A stretch of DNA of 64,000 nucleotides, from assembly GCF_028769735.1 (NCBI RefSeq), contig NC_088173.1, positions 11,677,038 through 11,741,037 of the forward strand, given 5' to 3'. The stretch is from Zonotrichia leucophrys gambelii. Lineage: Eukaryota > Chordata > Aves > Passeriformes > Passerellidae. This document shows, one piece after another, positions 11,801 to 22,870 of this stretch (position 1 is its first letter; every line of letters starts with the position of its first letter). The notes beneath the pieces were generated by a model. The model made no database searches. It saw nothing but the letters and a program-made list of their open reading frames with translations, and was not told the origin of the DNA. The translations under genes and the position numbers were made by a program.

Positions 11801-13680
11801 TATTATGATTGGCAATAAATGACAAGTCAGATTTTAATTCAATTACTGACTTTGTTCACATCATGTCACATCTAAAAATATAGATATATTTTGATTTCCA
11901 TCCAATGGATCTGCACTTTTATGTCACTTATGATTTGCTTCGCCAGCTTTGGGTTTGTCCTCATCTTCAGTATTTTTCAGTATGGAAGCATACACAATGC
12001 AATGAAAAATTTAATATCTGGGAACAAAAATGAAAAAAAGAAACATGTCCTTTCATGTGGTCTCCAATTAAATGCATCCTACCTAAATATTATCTGAAAT
12101 GCTACATAGAAAGCTATTTTTTAAATGGAAAATATTGCCATTTTATATATCACATTCTCCCAAAATGCAACGTACAGAGACATTTCATTTCTTTAAGTGA
12201 GGTAAGCGACCTTTGTCTTTGAGGTGCTAACCTTACAGCTGCAGCAGATTTCAAAGACTATTATTCTTTCTTTTAGAATATATTTGCTTTATATTGGGTA
12301 CATGAAAAAATAATGCATTCATTAGTAGAAGCATGGCATCACAAGTAATTCTTGGCTTAAACCATTAAATATAAACAGAAGGTTAAATCTTCTTTGGCAT
12401 TCTTCTGAGACTAAAAGACTGTCAAAGGGATGTTCTAAAATGATTCCACAAGACTGGATCTTTAAAAAAAATGGAGCCAATTTCCATTCTAAAAGGCTTT
12501 ATACTTTTAAAAGCTTTCCACCACTGTTTATCTTCACTAGGTACAAAAATAAAGATGAAAATAGGCAGGGGAACAAGGACTTGGACAACTCTTTTCACAA
12601 GTCTGCTGTACTAATTACCTTTGAAATTACATCGAATTTGTATAGCCAATCTTTCATTTGGATCCACTTTTTTCTTCATCACTTAGTTTCATTCTTTGTT
12701 ATCTCATTGATGGTTGAAAATATTACCTAATAGAAGTGTAGGGGTCTGAAAGATACATAACCCAGATAAGGAAATTACATTGGTTGTTTGTTCCATTTGC
12801 TATAATATTTTGATTGCTGCTGTGGACTATTCCCATCTTTGTCCATACCTCTGCAGTGCTATTGCATGTCTACTTTCACAGTTCCACTTGCTAGGTAAAT
12901 ATGACTGATAATAAAAGTATAACTGTGCAACATCTGATCTCAGCTAGACGAAGAGCCTAAAGGTATAAAGGTGTAATTTCAGCACAGTTGTCCCGCCTCA
13001 CTCTGCTGAGCTCATGCCCCAAGGTGCAAACACCTCTGGGTTGAAGAGGGTAGGATCACCTGAGCTTTCAAATACCATGCGGGAAAGGGCACCCTGCAAG
13101 CTGGAGTGTTGTGGGGCTCTCACAGACTTGTCTAGCATTTCATCCAGATTTGTACATCCAAAACCCGTTGAACTGTTGTAGATTTGTCACAAAACCAGAC
13201 GTGCTTAATACTTTAGCATTGCTGAAAGCCTTGCTCAGGCTGTACAGACACAATCTCAAGGGTGTGTGTACTTTCAGCTGGGGGAAGTGAACTGGAATGC
13301 AGTGGGTATAAATTTGTGTATATAACACAACGCTGCAAATGCTGTGCTTTTGATCAGCCTCATCTTGATATAGGATATCTATTTCACAATGTGCCCTGCA
13401 TTTTGGTCTGTGACCACTGATGTTTTCCTGTCTTTTGTGTGAAGAAATTTTCTGAGACTGTATTTATATCTCCTTTCCATTTACAGGAGCCTGGGATTTT
13501 TTCGTATAGCCAGGCAGTAAATGTGAATTAGGAATTTCAATGTCCTTGATCCTCTGTTGATATCAATATAACTATTTCTGGCTAATGATGATGAGAATGG
13601 CATCAGCATCCAATTTTAGACCTCTGTGGTAATCTCCTTTATCAGTTATCAAATGTGGTCAGACTTTTTAAGTAAAGTAT
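8831..13680. other. Unique AT-rich DNA, nothing recognised
   Basis: There is no recognised gene, RNA or transposon over about 4.8 kb. T-rich stretches occur around 10170-10620 and 11690-11790. A modestly GC-richer patch lies near 12985-13130 without a recognisable identity. Confidence 0.5.
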
Positions 13681-13689
13681 GTTATCCAA

Positions 13690-13795
13690 GGACAAAACAA
13701 AAATCCCAAAATAAAACAAAGCCAATCACCAACAACAAAAACAGACAAACAAAAAACCCAGAACCAAAACACCCAATAAAACAAAAAAAATTAAA
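13690..13795 (+). repeat. A-rich low-complexity tract (AAAAC/CAAA words)
   Basis: About 100 bases on the plus strand are almost entirely A and C with scattered G and T, built from AAAACA and ACAAA words. This is simple low-complexity DNA. It could be a decayed poly(A)-like tail, but no retrotransposed body precedes it. Confidence 0.65.
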
Positions 13796-13800
13796 AATTC

Positions 13801-14579
13801 TCACACTGTGTTATTTAAAAGTCCTATGCTACTAATAATTTTTAATTAACTAAAAAAATGTGTGAAATCTTTAGTTATGCAAGTTGCTATTTCTTTCATT
13901 CTTAATAGTACAAGAAGGAAATATTTGATATTCAAGATTTTGGGGAAAAAAAAAGCAGATAATAGTTGCAGATCAGCTTTATTCTAGCCTTGGTGCGTAG
14001 TTGTCACTGCTGGCTTAAGTGTCAAGGTAGAAAGCACAGTTTAATTTTTTGTGATGAAGCCTGTAATATCAAGCAGAAAAATCAAATCGGGTTGCTTGCT
14101 GTATAATCCTAAAGGAATATCTCTCAAGTTACCACACAGTTTCAGTAAAAGCAGTGTTTCTTATCAGTGGCACAGCTATTGGAAAAATGTCTGATCTTGC
14201 ATTAAAGGCATTCCAGAAGCAGAGTCAAGGTAGTTCAGCTGGTTTCCCTCAAGCTGTGTGGATGAATATTGTGAGCTAGAGTCTGATCTTTCTTGTACCA
14301 ATGTAGATCTGAGTAACTTGTCACGGTTTTGGGAGAGCTCTCTTGATTTGACTGCAATAACATGCTGGTTTCCACAGCTGTTCTATTTCAAGAGATCCCT
14401 TGTTCAAGTGGCCTTCACTAGTAGATGATGATGACGACTTTCTCTGGGACCAAATTTTGTTGCTAGACCTCTTTCTAACAATATTATATCCTATCCGATT
14501 ACACTTTGCAGGCAGCTCTAACTGGTGTGGGAGCGTTGATCTCCTGGAGACTAGAACAGGCTGTATTCATGGGCTGCGA
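13801..14579. other. Unique DNA before the CR1 insertion
   Basis: Nothing recognised except a short GAT/GAC trinucleotide run near 14426-14438. Confidence 0.45.
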
Positions 14580-15338
14580 CCAACAGTATGAGCTTTAATG
14601 AGGCAAAGTGCTGGCTCCTGCACTTGGGTCACAAAAAGCCCCTGCAGCGCTACAGGCTGGGGGTGGAGTGGCTGGAAAGCAGCCCAGCAGAAAAGGACCT
14701 GGGGATGCTGGTCAATAGCAGCTGAACATGAGCAGTGTGTCCAGGTAGCCAAGAAGGCCAGTGGCATCCTGGCCTGTATAAAAACCAAAGTTACCAGCAG
14801 GACTAGAGAAGGGATTTTACCTCTGTGCTTGGTGAGGCCACACCTCTTTGAGTGCTGTGTTCAGTTGTGCACTATGCGCTGCAAGAAAGACATTGAGATG
14901 CTGGAGCATGTCCAGAGAAGGGCAATGGAGCTGGTGAAGGATCTGGAGAGTCAGGAGCAGCTGAGGGCCCTGTGATTGTTTAGCCTGGAGAAGAGGAGAC
15001 TTAGGATGACCTTATCATTCTCTCTAACTACCTGAAAGGAGGTTTTCACTGGATCTTGCTACAACCTCCCCAGGCCACTAGCAACAGGACAAGAGGAAGT
15101 GGTCTCAAGCTGTGTTAGGGGAGGTTCAAGCTGGGCATCAGGAGGAATTTCTTCACTGAAAGAGTGGTGAAGCACTGGAATGGGCTGCACAGGGAAGTGG
15201 AGTCACTATCCCAGGAAGTGTTCAAGAAATGACCAATGTGGCACCTGGTGCTATGGTGTAATTGACAAGCAGTGTTTGGTCAACATCTGACCTTTAGGAT
15301 CTTGGAGTTCTTTTACCTAAACATTTCTATGATCCTTT
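14580..15338 (+). mobile_element. CR1 LINE, 5'-truncated, plus strand
   Basis: This is the 3' part of a CR1 non-LTR retrotransposon: the C-terminal part of the ORF2 reverse-transcriptase polyprotein and the 3' UTR. Recognisable ORF2 stretches include the region that reads as a Cys-Trp-containing word followed by a leucine-histidine-leucine-glycine-like segment near 14610, the ILPL...VRPH motif around 14814-14850, and VQRRA near 14910. The 3' end closes with the CR1-typical word around TCTATGATC (15325-15334). An open frame of 125 codons (14598-14975) survives, but downstream frameshifts and a stop after the LRAL-like word show the copy is dead. Like most CR1 copies it is 5'-truncated and has no obvious target duplication. 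Confidence 0.9.
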
Positions 15339-15340
15339 CT

Positions 15341-15605
15341 GTATGAAACTGGCTGTTTAACATGCTTCAGGCTAGCAGCACTGGATTTTAATTATCAATC
15401 AATATGGTCTATGTCTCGTAAATATCTTGCATGTGCCCAGGAGTGGAGTAGCTGTTGTTGTACTGTGATACTTTTAGTGGAGGAAGAAATGAATTTTTTC
15501 TATTCTACTATTTACCATTCTTTTTTGTAAAGATGTAGTTGATTCTGGAAGATCCACAGCTTTTTTTGGCTCTCAAATACAATGTTAAACTGCATAGTAT
15601 CTTGT
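15341..15605. other. Unique DNA between CR1 and LTR
   Basis: Short spacer of about 265 bases with no recognised feature. Confidence 0.4.
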
Positions 15606-15787
15606 TGTGGGTTGGCCCTGGTTGGGTGCCAGTGCCCACCAAAGCTTCTCTCTCAATCTCTTCCTTAAACTGGAAAGAAGAAAGAAAATATGATGAAAGA
15701 CTCATGAGTTGAGATGAGGACAGGGAGAGATCACAGACTGATTATTGTCATGGGCAAAACAGCCTAGACATGAGAAAGTTAATTTAA

Positions 15788-15793
15788 TTTATT
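15788..15793 (-). promoter_or_regulatory. AATAAA polyadenylation signal in LTR
   Basis: TTTATT on the plus strand is AATAAA on the minus strand. It sits about 180 bases from the LTR's 3' (U5) end, in agreement with the LTR orientation. Confidence 0.55.
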
Positions 15794-15984
15794 ACCAAAC
15801 AAAATCAGAGAAGTATAATGAAAAGTAAGCCAAATCTAAAACCACTTTCCCCTCACCTTTCTCCCTGCTCCTTCCCAGCTCTACTTCCTCCTGCTCAGCA
15901 GTGCAGAAAGACAGAGTGGAGGCAATGGTCAGTTCATCACAGGTTTCTCTTGCAGTTTCCTCCAGGGAGATGAGTCCCTCCCCT

Positions 15985-16345
15985 ACTCTAGCATGGAGTT
16001 CTGCCAAAGGAGAAAGTCCTTAATGAACTTATCCAATGTGAGTCCTTCCCATGGACTGCAGTTCTTCAGGAACTACTCCAACATCAGTGCCTCCCATGGG
16101 CTGCAGTTCTTCAAGGACAGGCTGCTCCAGTGTGGGACACCAATGGTGTCACAAGTCCTACCAGGAAAACTATTTTAGCATGGGCTCCTCTCTCCATGGG
16201 TCTGCAGGTCCCTAACAGGAGTCTTTTCCAGCACTGGCTTACTATGGGACTACAGCCTTGTTTTAGGCATCCACCTGCTCTGGTGTGGGTCTCTTCCCTG
16301 TGGACCTCCATGGGCTGCACAGGCCCAGCTGCTTCACCATGATCT
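15985..16345 (-). repeat. Diverged ~50-bp tandem repeats inside the LTR
   Basis: Roughly six to seven copies of a unit of about 48-52 bases, each with CCATGG plus CTGCAG-like words followed by a CTGCTCCA-like word and GTGGG. The clearest pair share CCCATGGnCTGCAGTTCTTCA-type cores at about 16049 and 16095. Copies further on are more diverged. Internal repeats are a known property of this LTR type as I remember it, so the array is probably part of the element and not a later expansion. Confidence 0.6.
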
Positions 16346-16487
16346 GCAGGGGAATCTCAGCTGTGGTGCCTGAAGAACCTTCTTCCTCTCCTTCCTCTCT
16401 GTCCTTGGTGTCTACAAAGTTGTTCCTCTTACATATTCTCAGTCCTCTCTTCTCTGGATGATGAATTACTTCTGCACAATAACTGTT

Positions 16488-16520
16488 TGTTTTTTTTTTT
16501 GTTTTTTTTTTTTTTTTTTC
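16488..16520 (-). repeat. Poly(T) tract (poly(A) on minus strand) within LTR
   Basis: Two long T runs separated by a single G lie just on the promoter-distal side of the TATA-like site. On the minus strand this is an A-rich tract. It is likely length-polymorphic. Confidence 0.7.
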
Positions 16521-16710
16521 CTTTCTTAAATATATTATTGCAGAGGTGTTACCACCGTCTCTAATGGGCTCAGCCTTGGCCAGTGGTGGGTCCACTCTGG
16601 AGCAGCCTGGCATTGGCTCTGATGGACATGGGGGAAACTTCTGGGAGTTTCTCACAGAAGCCACCCCTGTAGCCCCTCCCTACACTACCAAACCTGGCCA
16701 CACAAACCCA

Positions 16711-18727
16711 ATATATGTTTCTTTTAACATGAGTGCTTTTGGAGGTATGGTCTTTGGTACCTTACTCCTGGCATGTTTCATTTTCACAATAGCTTTATAG
16801 TTGTAGAGCTGATGATATTATGACCTGCAAGTAGGCATTGATGTAAAATCATGTCTTTTTTCACTCTTCATCAGATTAAACCCTAGACTTTTCAATTTGC
16901 AAGCCAAATTTTAAGGCTCCTAGGTTACAGTGTCAGAAACAAACTGTTGTCATTGCACTTGAATATATCACTAGAATACTAATGGTCATTGAAATGGTTT
17001 GAGCTATTTAAGTTCACAGAGAGCATTTTCAGTCATTATGAATGAGTGTAGGAACAACAGGCTACATTGATCTTTGGCCTAGGTGTCTAGTAGAGACTTT
17101 TGTAGAGACCTTTATCACTGTCATATTTCAAAGGAAAGTTTAATGGCACTTATTTTGGTAATATCTCATATGATTTAATCAGGGCTAATTGTGATGTTCT
17201 TGGTTTCCTTTCAGTCACAACTAAGAATGTTTCTTCCAGTTGCTATATGCCATGTGGCTTTTGCCTTCGTGATTATGCATCTTAATGTCTTCCATCATAT
17301 TGTTCAAATGTCATTAATCACAAGCAGCAATAAAAGTACCTTCATGTGAATGAATTAAGTTCTAATAACCTGCAGCCTGGCCTCAAATTATTCAAAGCCC
17401 AAAGCAAAGTTATTGCAGTTCTGACTATTGCCTGTTCCTTCTGGCATCTGTCTTTTGCATGAGCTACTGTGTTAGCCAGCATCTGAGGAATATTGGCTCT
17501 GTTAACACTTTGACCCTTATTTGAGGGAGTAGCTACTCACTGTTCATAGCTGAGTGCATGAGGATATGTTCTGAGTCTCACCTCTTGCAGGGACTAAACT
17601 TGCTCAGCCTTTCCACACATCTTGACCTGATGCTGTGTTTATCAGGCACATTTAAATATAGAAAATAGCAAATCTTACACTTTGTGATCTGGCAACACTT
17701 GGTGTTGGTGGAGTTCAACTATTCAATAAGCAGGGCCCAAAGCTATTAGTCCACAATATATTTTGGATTTCATCTTCATCTTCTAATTGACTATCCTGTG
17801 TTTCATCATTTTCACTTAATTACTTTATCCATATTTAAAGCATGTTCTCAGATTCTTGCAATTAGCAGCACCATATGTTCGCTTCCCCCTATACAACTTT
17901 AAGTGGTGTTTGACCATTTTTGGGTCTATGTATCCTCATTGTACGATACCACAGCTGCAGTCTGTAGGCATTTGTTAGTCCTTTTGTGCACTACAGACAG
18001 TTCATTAGTCTTGTACGCAGCCACTGACCAGTCAGACTAGTGAGTCACTTCAGCTGTGCAGCTACAGCTGTTTGATTTTATCCCATGAGCTTCAAATGCC
18101 CTAATGAGTGTAAGATAGTAAAAAGGAGGATTAGATTTTACAGAGCAAGATCTGCTTTAATAAGTACCAAACAGAAAAAAAGAGAAGAAAGAAAAAGCTA
18201 GTTGTTAACAGTAGACTATTATAAAGCAGAAAGAAATAGAGTGCTCATAAAATCAAACAGAAATTCTGAAGTGGGATAAAGATCCTCCAGATCTTCCCAG
18301 AAGTGCTTTGGGAATACATTTGTCAATGATTAAAGGTTTCAGATTAATAACAGAATTCGGTGCATGTGACACTTCATGAATGCAAATGGCTTTACATTCT
18401 GTGATGTCTGAAACTTCTTCATGCATCTCTCTTGACTTTGTGATTTTCTGTTTATTCTACATTGCTTGATGAGCCTCCCTGAGACCAATGGCAGGTGAAT
18501 ATTTTCTTGAACAAGTTTGATGATCATTAATGACCATGCAGCAGATGGAGAAAGCACTAAGCCTTTCCACCCATCTTTGGTTCACATTAATTAGATACTT
18601 TATGCACTTTATGGGATGCTAAAATGCGTGCAGTGGACTGCAGAGCAGTGGGAAGAAAAATGGAGGAGCAACTGTGTGTGAGGATATTCCAATGTGCTGA
18701 GAGAGCATGTTCAATGGCTGCTGACAA
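16711..18727. other. Unique AT-rich DNA between LTRs
   Basis: About 2 kb with no recognised gene, RNA or repeat. Confidence 0.45.
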
Positions 18728-18732
18728 AGTCC
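18728..18732. other. Left target-site duplication AGTCC
   Basis: AGTCC directly precedes the TG of the plus-strand LTR and is repeated immediately after its terminal CA at 19913-19917. A 5-bp duplication is usual for ERVL-like and some other vertebrate retroviral integrases. Confidence 0.8.
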
Positions 18733-19133
18733 TGTCCCGGCTTCAACTGTGATAGAATTAAGTTTTTTTCCTTAGTAGCTGGTATAGGACTTTGTTTTGA
18801 ATTTAGGATGAGAATAATGTTGATAACACACTGATGTTTTAGTGTTGCTAAGTAGTGCTTGTCCTAAGTCAAGGACTTTTCAGTGTTCCCCCTTTGTCTG
18901 CCAGCAAGGATGTGCAGAAGAAGCTGGAAAAAACCATAGCTGGGTAGCTGACTCCAACTGGGCACGTGGATATTCCATGCCTCTATGGGATGCCCAGTAT
19001 ATAAACTGGGGGGGTTTGTGCGGGAGCTGATGATCACTGCAGGGGGACAGGCTGGTCATCGTTCAGTGGATGGTGAGCAGTTGTATTTTGCATAGTTTAT
19101 TTCTCTTGGGTTTCATTCCAATCTTTCTCTCCT
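18733..19133 (+). mobile_element. Solo LTR, plus strand, 5' half (interrupted)
   Basis: This is the first part of an LTR that begins TGTCCCGG and continues after the nested insertion at about 19701-19912. It carries TATATAAA at 18998-19005, followed by a G run (19008-19014), which agrees with the promoter of this avian LTR type as I remember it. The two halves total about 613 bases. No internal retroviral genes are present. The exact flanking duplication AGTCC fixes the outer borders. Confidence 0.85.
18998..19005 (+). promoter_or_regulatory. TATA box of the plus-strand LTR
   Basis: TATATAAA, followed three bases later by a run of seven G. This is the expected U3 promoter position for the family. 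Nothing shows that it is active. Confidence 0.5.
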
Positions 19134-19700
19134 TGTCATGGCTTAACCTCAGGCAGCAACCAAGCACCACCCAGTGGCTTCCTCACTCCAACAGTTTGGA
19201 GTGATATGGAAGGGTGAAAGCAAGAAAACTCAGGGGCTGAGATAAAGAAAGTTTAATAGTGAAAGCAGAAGCCATACATACACATTCAAAAACCAAAACA
19301 AGGAATTTATTCACTGCTTCCCATGGGCTGACAGGTGTTCAGCCATCTCCAGGAAAGCATGATTCCATCATGCATAATAGTGACTTGGGAAGATAAACAC
19401 CAGCACTTCAAATGTTCCCCCATTCTTCCTGCTTTCCTCTTCTTTATATGCTGTGCATGATGCTATGTGGTCTGGAATATCCCTTTGGTCAGTTGGGGTC
19501 ACCTGTTCTGGCTGTGTCCTCTCCCAGCTCCTTCTGCACCCCCAGCCTCCTTGATAGTGAGGTGGGGTGAAGAGCAGAATAGTCTTTGACACTGTGCAAG
19601 CCCATCTCAGCAGTAACAGCTCTTCAGTATAAATCCAAAATACAACCCCACACCACTTACTGTGAAGAAAATTAACTCTAACCCAGCCAAAACCAGCCCA
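19134..19700 (-). mobile_element. Nested solo LTR, minus strand
   Basis: A second LTR of a related type, inserted in the opposite orientation into the plus-strand LTR. The plus strand starts TGTCATGGCTTAACC and ends near AAAACCAGCCCA. The true terminus could be the CCA at 19695 or the CCA at 19700. On the minus strand there is a TATA-like ATATAAAG (plus CTTTATAT, 19442-19449), an AATAAA (plus TTTATT, 19306-19311) and an ATTAAA (plus TTTAAT, 19252-19257). The length of about 565 bases is close to the host LTR's 613, and both share the GATATTCCA word before the TATA box. It must be younger than the LTR it interrupts. No clean 5-bp duplication was found at its ends. Confidence 0.8.
19306..19311 (-). 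promoter_or_regulatory. AATAAA in nested LTR
   Basis: TTTATT on the plus strand, AATAAA on the minus strand, about 135 bases downstream of the TATA-like site in the nested LTR. It is one of two candidate poly(A) signals; the other is ATTAAA at 19252-19257. Confidence 0.4.
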
Positions 19701-19912
19701 ATTCTTCGCATCCTGATTACTGTTATTGTCATAATTAGTATTATTATTACATTTTTATTTATTTCAATTGTTAATCTGTTCTTATCTCAACTCCAGGGTT
19801 TTACCATTTTTTTTTTCTATTCTCCTTCCCATCCCACCATAGAGGGAAGGTGAGGGGTGAGAGAGCAAGCAGCTGCATGGTATTTTGTTGCTGGCTGGGG
19901 TTAACTAGGACA
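19701..19912 (+). mobile_element. Solo LTR, plus strand, 3' half
   Basis: Continuation of the interrupted LTR: a TTATTATTA-rich stretch (about 19738-19770), a T-rich stretch and a CTGGCTGGGGTTAAC word, ending AGGACA at 19912. The terminal CA and the AGTCC that follows match the 5' border, proving that both halves belong to one insertion. Confidence 0.8.
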
Positions 19913-19917
19913 AGTCC
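19913..19917. other. Right target-site duplication AGTCC
   Basis: Exact copy of 18728-18732, directly after the LTR's terminal CA. Confidence 0.8.
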
Positions 19918-21597
19918 TTAATTCAGAACCTTCACTCATAGTGAGAAGGGTCAACAGGTGCTGTTCTGTCAAAAGTGTGTGACAGTTGTACTGCAGCTTG
20001 CAGTTGCCCATAAGCTGTGAAAGTGTATTCTGGCCTAATTATCTCATATATTTTGCCTGTAAGACCCCATTAGACCTTTGAACGATAAATTTTGTTCTTA
20101 GGAATTTACTGTTGAAAAATGTCTCGTTATATTTTTATTTGAAGACCCTATGCAATAATGAGACAATAGTTATACCTCATCATCAGCTTTAACTGCACTA
20201 TATTTCATGGACTAAATTCCTGGAAGACCAGATATAACACTGGAGTTCTGGGACTCTTTTGCGTGCTTTTGTGATGTATAGGGAGTCACAAAACATTTTC
20301 AGATTATGTTTGTGGGACTTGAGACTGGCTGATATGAATTGGACACAAGGAAAATATCATCTGGATCAAGGTTTCTTGACTACTGGCTGATATGGGCTGG
20401 TTTATTTACTGAGTAGGAAGTTCTGATGTACAGACACTAAAATACTCTGAAAGTATTTCTTGCTCTGTTCCTCAGGAGTTTTAGAAAGAGGGTTAAATCC
20501 ATGCAGCAGAGAAATCTGCTTTGTTCTTTTCTAGTTATGGAACCTAATCAGTAGAAACAATGACTGTCTCTACATAAACAGTTGCTGTATCCCCATGTAC
20601 ACTCTAGGCAAATATGATGGTTCTTAAAAAATGCTAATAGTATATTCATTTGGTGAACATCAGTTTTATGCCAGGAACTAAACTGAAGGGAATTTATTGA
20701 TGAAATATGTGACAGAAGGCTTCTCAGTGCTGAATTTTATACGATTATGTGGTTCTGTGGTTGCATAATCAGGTTTCTAGTATATGAGAAACATATATAT
20801 TTCCCATATATATAAAAGTCTCAGCTGGGGAATTGATTGCATCTTAAATTACAGTTCCTACTGCATTTCAGAAGGCCGCAGGTTTAAGTACATTATTCTG
20901 CCATGGGTTTGATTTAAGCTAGTGCAATAGCTTTTGCAATTTTCATTATGCTCTTTGCCCTGAAAAAAAGATTTGTCAAGCGAACAGATTCATGTCATGT
21001 TAGTTTGTGTCCCTACTACAAATTGTGATAGGAATAAATGACCAGATTTTAACTATCCAATATGTTCTATACAGTGTGCCATTTTGGCTTCTATCATGGC
21101 TTTTCATTGGATAGGCACTTTACTGTCACATACCTATCAATTACTGCTTGAATAAGGATTAATGGAGTGGTTATCAAATCAGAAGGATGCACACTGAAAA
21201 GGTTGTGCCATAGAACACAAAATTTTAATTCAGAGAATAGGACTGTATTATCTTTTAACAAGAAGGAAATTACATGATCAATCAATTTCTCAAAATTAGG
21301 CTTGCTTAAAAATTGTGCTGAATGATAATTCATAGAAGAGATGACTAGCTGATGGCAGACTCTTTCCAAAGCTCTTAGCTACTCATGTCTGAATGACTGG
21401 GATGAGTAAATTGCTCTGCTATTAATATTCAGAATTAACTATATCATGACTGTGATATAGTCAGAGTGAAAAAGAGGGGCTGAGCAATATGCAGAGGTAA
21501 CAAGTGAGATAAATTAGAGTCCTGAATAACCAAATGTAGAGGCAAATCTGGACCTTGGACACTGTTGCTGAGGTCTGGAGCAGAAGAAGTAGTGGGA
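19918..21597. other. Unique AT-rich DNA
   Basis: No gene or recognised transposon. It contains short TATATA runs near 20795-20817. Confidence 0.45.
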
Positions 21598-21745
21598 TTA
21601 TAGTTTGCTTACTGGCTGGCAAGAAATATGGGGGTTCAAATCCGTTTTCCTGGAATATGTGTACATTTTACTTTAGGATTTATAGCTGTCCAGATAAGTC
21701 TTTTACCCTGCTCTGATGCTTTCTGTCAATTTAACAAATGCCTGA
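21598..21745 (+). mobile_element. Possible ancient tRNA-derived SINE (MIR/CORE-like) relic
   Basis: GGTTCAAATCC at 21633-21643 is one base from the RNA polymerase III B-box consensus. About 60 bases downstream, the words AAGTCTTTTACCCTGCTCTG and AACAAATG follow in the order of the MIR core (AAGT...TTAACCTCTCTG...GTAAAATG). The similarity is recalled by eye and heavily decayed, and the A box is not clear. A chance match cannot be ruled out. It is not a functional tRNA: no cloverleaf forms. Confidence 0.3.
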
Positions 21746-22690
21746 ATTGTTGGCAGTTGCAAAAGGGTTCAGCTTTAACTGAAATGATGAAATACATTGT
21801 ACTTCAGGCTATGTCATGCATAGTAAAGAAGATACTTCTCTGGTTTATGCTTGACATAGCTCTATGAGTCCAGATATGAGGACACCACTCAGTGGGAGAG
21901 TCCTATGATGTTGTATGGCAGATTGAGGTTTAAACTCACATGGACTGATTGCTGTAACTTATATTGAGCTGCTTTAGGGACCTTAAACTCCAATGAGGAA
22001 TTTTGAGGGCATATATGTGTAAAATGAATAAATACAAGTATGCATAGTCTTTGCCTTCTTGATGTCAATAGGCCTACTTTATGGAATTTTTCAGGAGCCC
22101 ACTTAGAGAATTGAAGTAGAAATGAACAGATATGCTCTCTAGTTATTTAAAAAGTTATATAAACATTTGTCTGAGCTGCTTCTCCTACCTACCTACTTGT
22201 CTCCAAAGGATTAAACTCCTGTTGAGTTTTTTCTGCCTCTTTCTCATCATAGTTGAAATGTACGGGATGTGCTGCCAGTCTCACTGATTCTCTATTACCT
22301 GAGATCTGTAGCGTTTGGCATCTGAGATTTGACAGACGAGCTCTTCAGTCTCATATAGATTCATGATGTGTGTGACAGGTTATAATTACTGCCACCTTAC
22401 ACTGTTCTGCTGAAACTGATCCTTCCTGTCTCGCACAGCTCTTGCTCCTAAAGCCTCACCCAAAAAGCCATCTGTGATAAGGTACCACTAAATGGGGAAT
22501 GCTCACTTGCAGCTCTAGCCACTAACCCATCTGCTTCTCAGGAAGCAGTCAGTGTCTTTTGGCATTTTTAGGTGTGTATATCACTACTGCAAAGTCAGAC
22601 GGAGAAAAAAGTTAGTGAAGCAGAGTTATTTTATTAACAGAATTATAAAAGCAGAAGTAGATTTTTACTTCTTAGACTTATTTTAAAAGC
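21746..22690. other. Unique DNA, nothing recognised
   Basis: About 950 bases with no recognised feature. Confidence 0.45.
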
Positions 22691-22870
22691 CTGATGTTTG
22701 GGTTCAAATGAAAGGATATGGCCACATTAGTACCTAATGAATAGTAATTGCAGGAGTTATGGTAGTTATTATAACCCAAATGGCTTTTTTGCACACAGCC
22801 ATTGGTAATTACCACATTTGAAATAAAACAGAGGATATGCAATTATTTGGCCTGCAAATGTATTTTTGGA
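22691..22870. promoter_or_regulatory. AT-rich candidate conserved element
   Basis: Words such as GCCATTGGTAATTACCAC (a reverse CCAAT followed by the palindrome GGTAATTACC), ATGCAATTAT and TAATTGC cluster within 180 bases. This is the texture of a conserved regulatory element, but the evidence is motif content only. Confidence 0.2.

Larger units (their letters stand above)
15606..16710 (-). mobile_element. Solo LTR of an avian endogenous retrovirus, minus strand
   Basis: I recognise this from memory as a common avian LTR type. On the plus strand it starts TGTGGGTTGGCC and ends ACAAACCCA, so the LTR runs TG...CA on the minus strand. Read on the minus strand it has a TATA-like TATATTTAAG (16525-16534) and an AATAAA poly(A) signal (plus-strand TTTATT, 15788-15793). 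Its middle is an array of about 50-bp repeats. No gag, pol or env sequence flanks it on either side, so it is a solo LTR left by recombination between two LTRs. I could not find a matching target duplication at the chosen ends, so the borders may be off by several bases. Confidence 0.8.

Noticed and set aside
14598..14975. 125-codon open frame as a gene
   Set aside because: It is a remnant of CR1 ORF2, broken by a stop and frameshifts downstream.
16263..16664. 133-codon open frame on the minus strand
   Set aside because: It lies wholly inside the solo LTR, crosses the poly(A)-like tract and the repeat array, and has no recognisable domain. It follows from the LTR sequence.
21633..21643. tRNA-like B box suggesting a tRNA gene
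   Set aside because: No acceptor stem, D arm or anticodon arm can be drawn at the proper spacing. At best it is a decayed SINE head.
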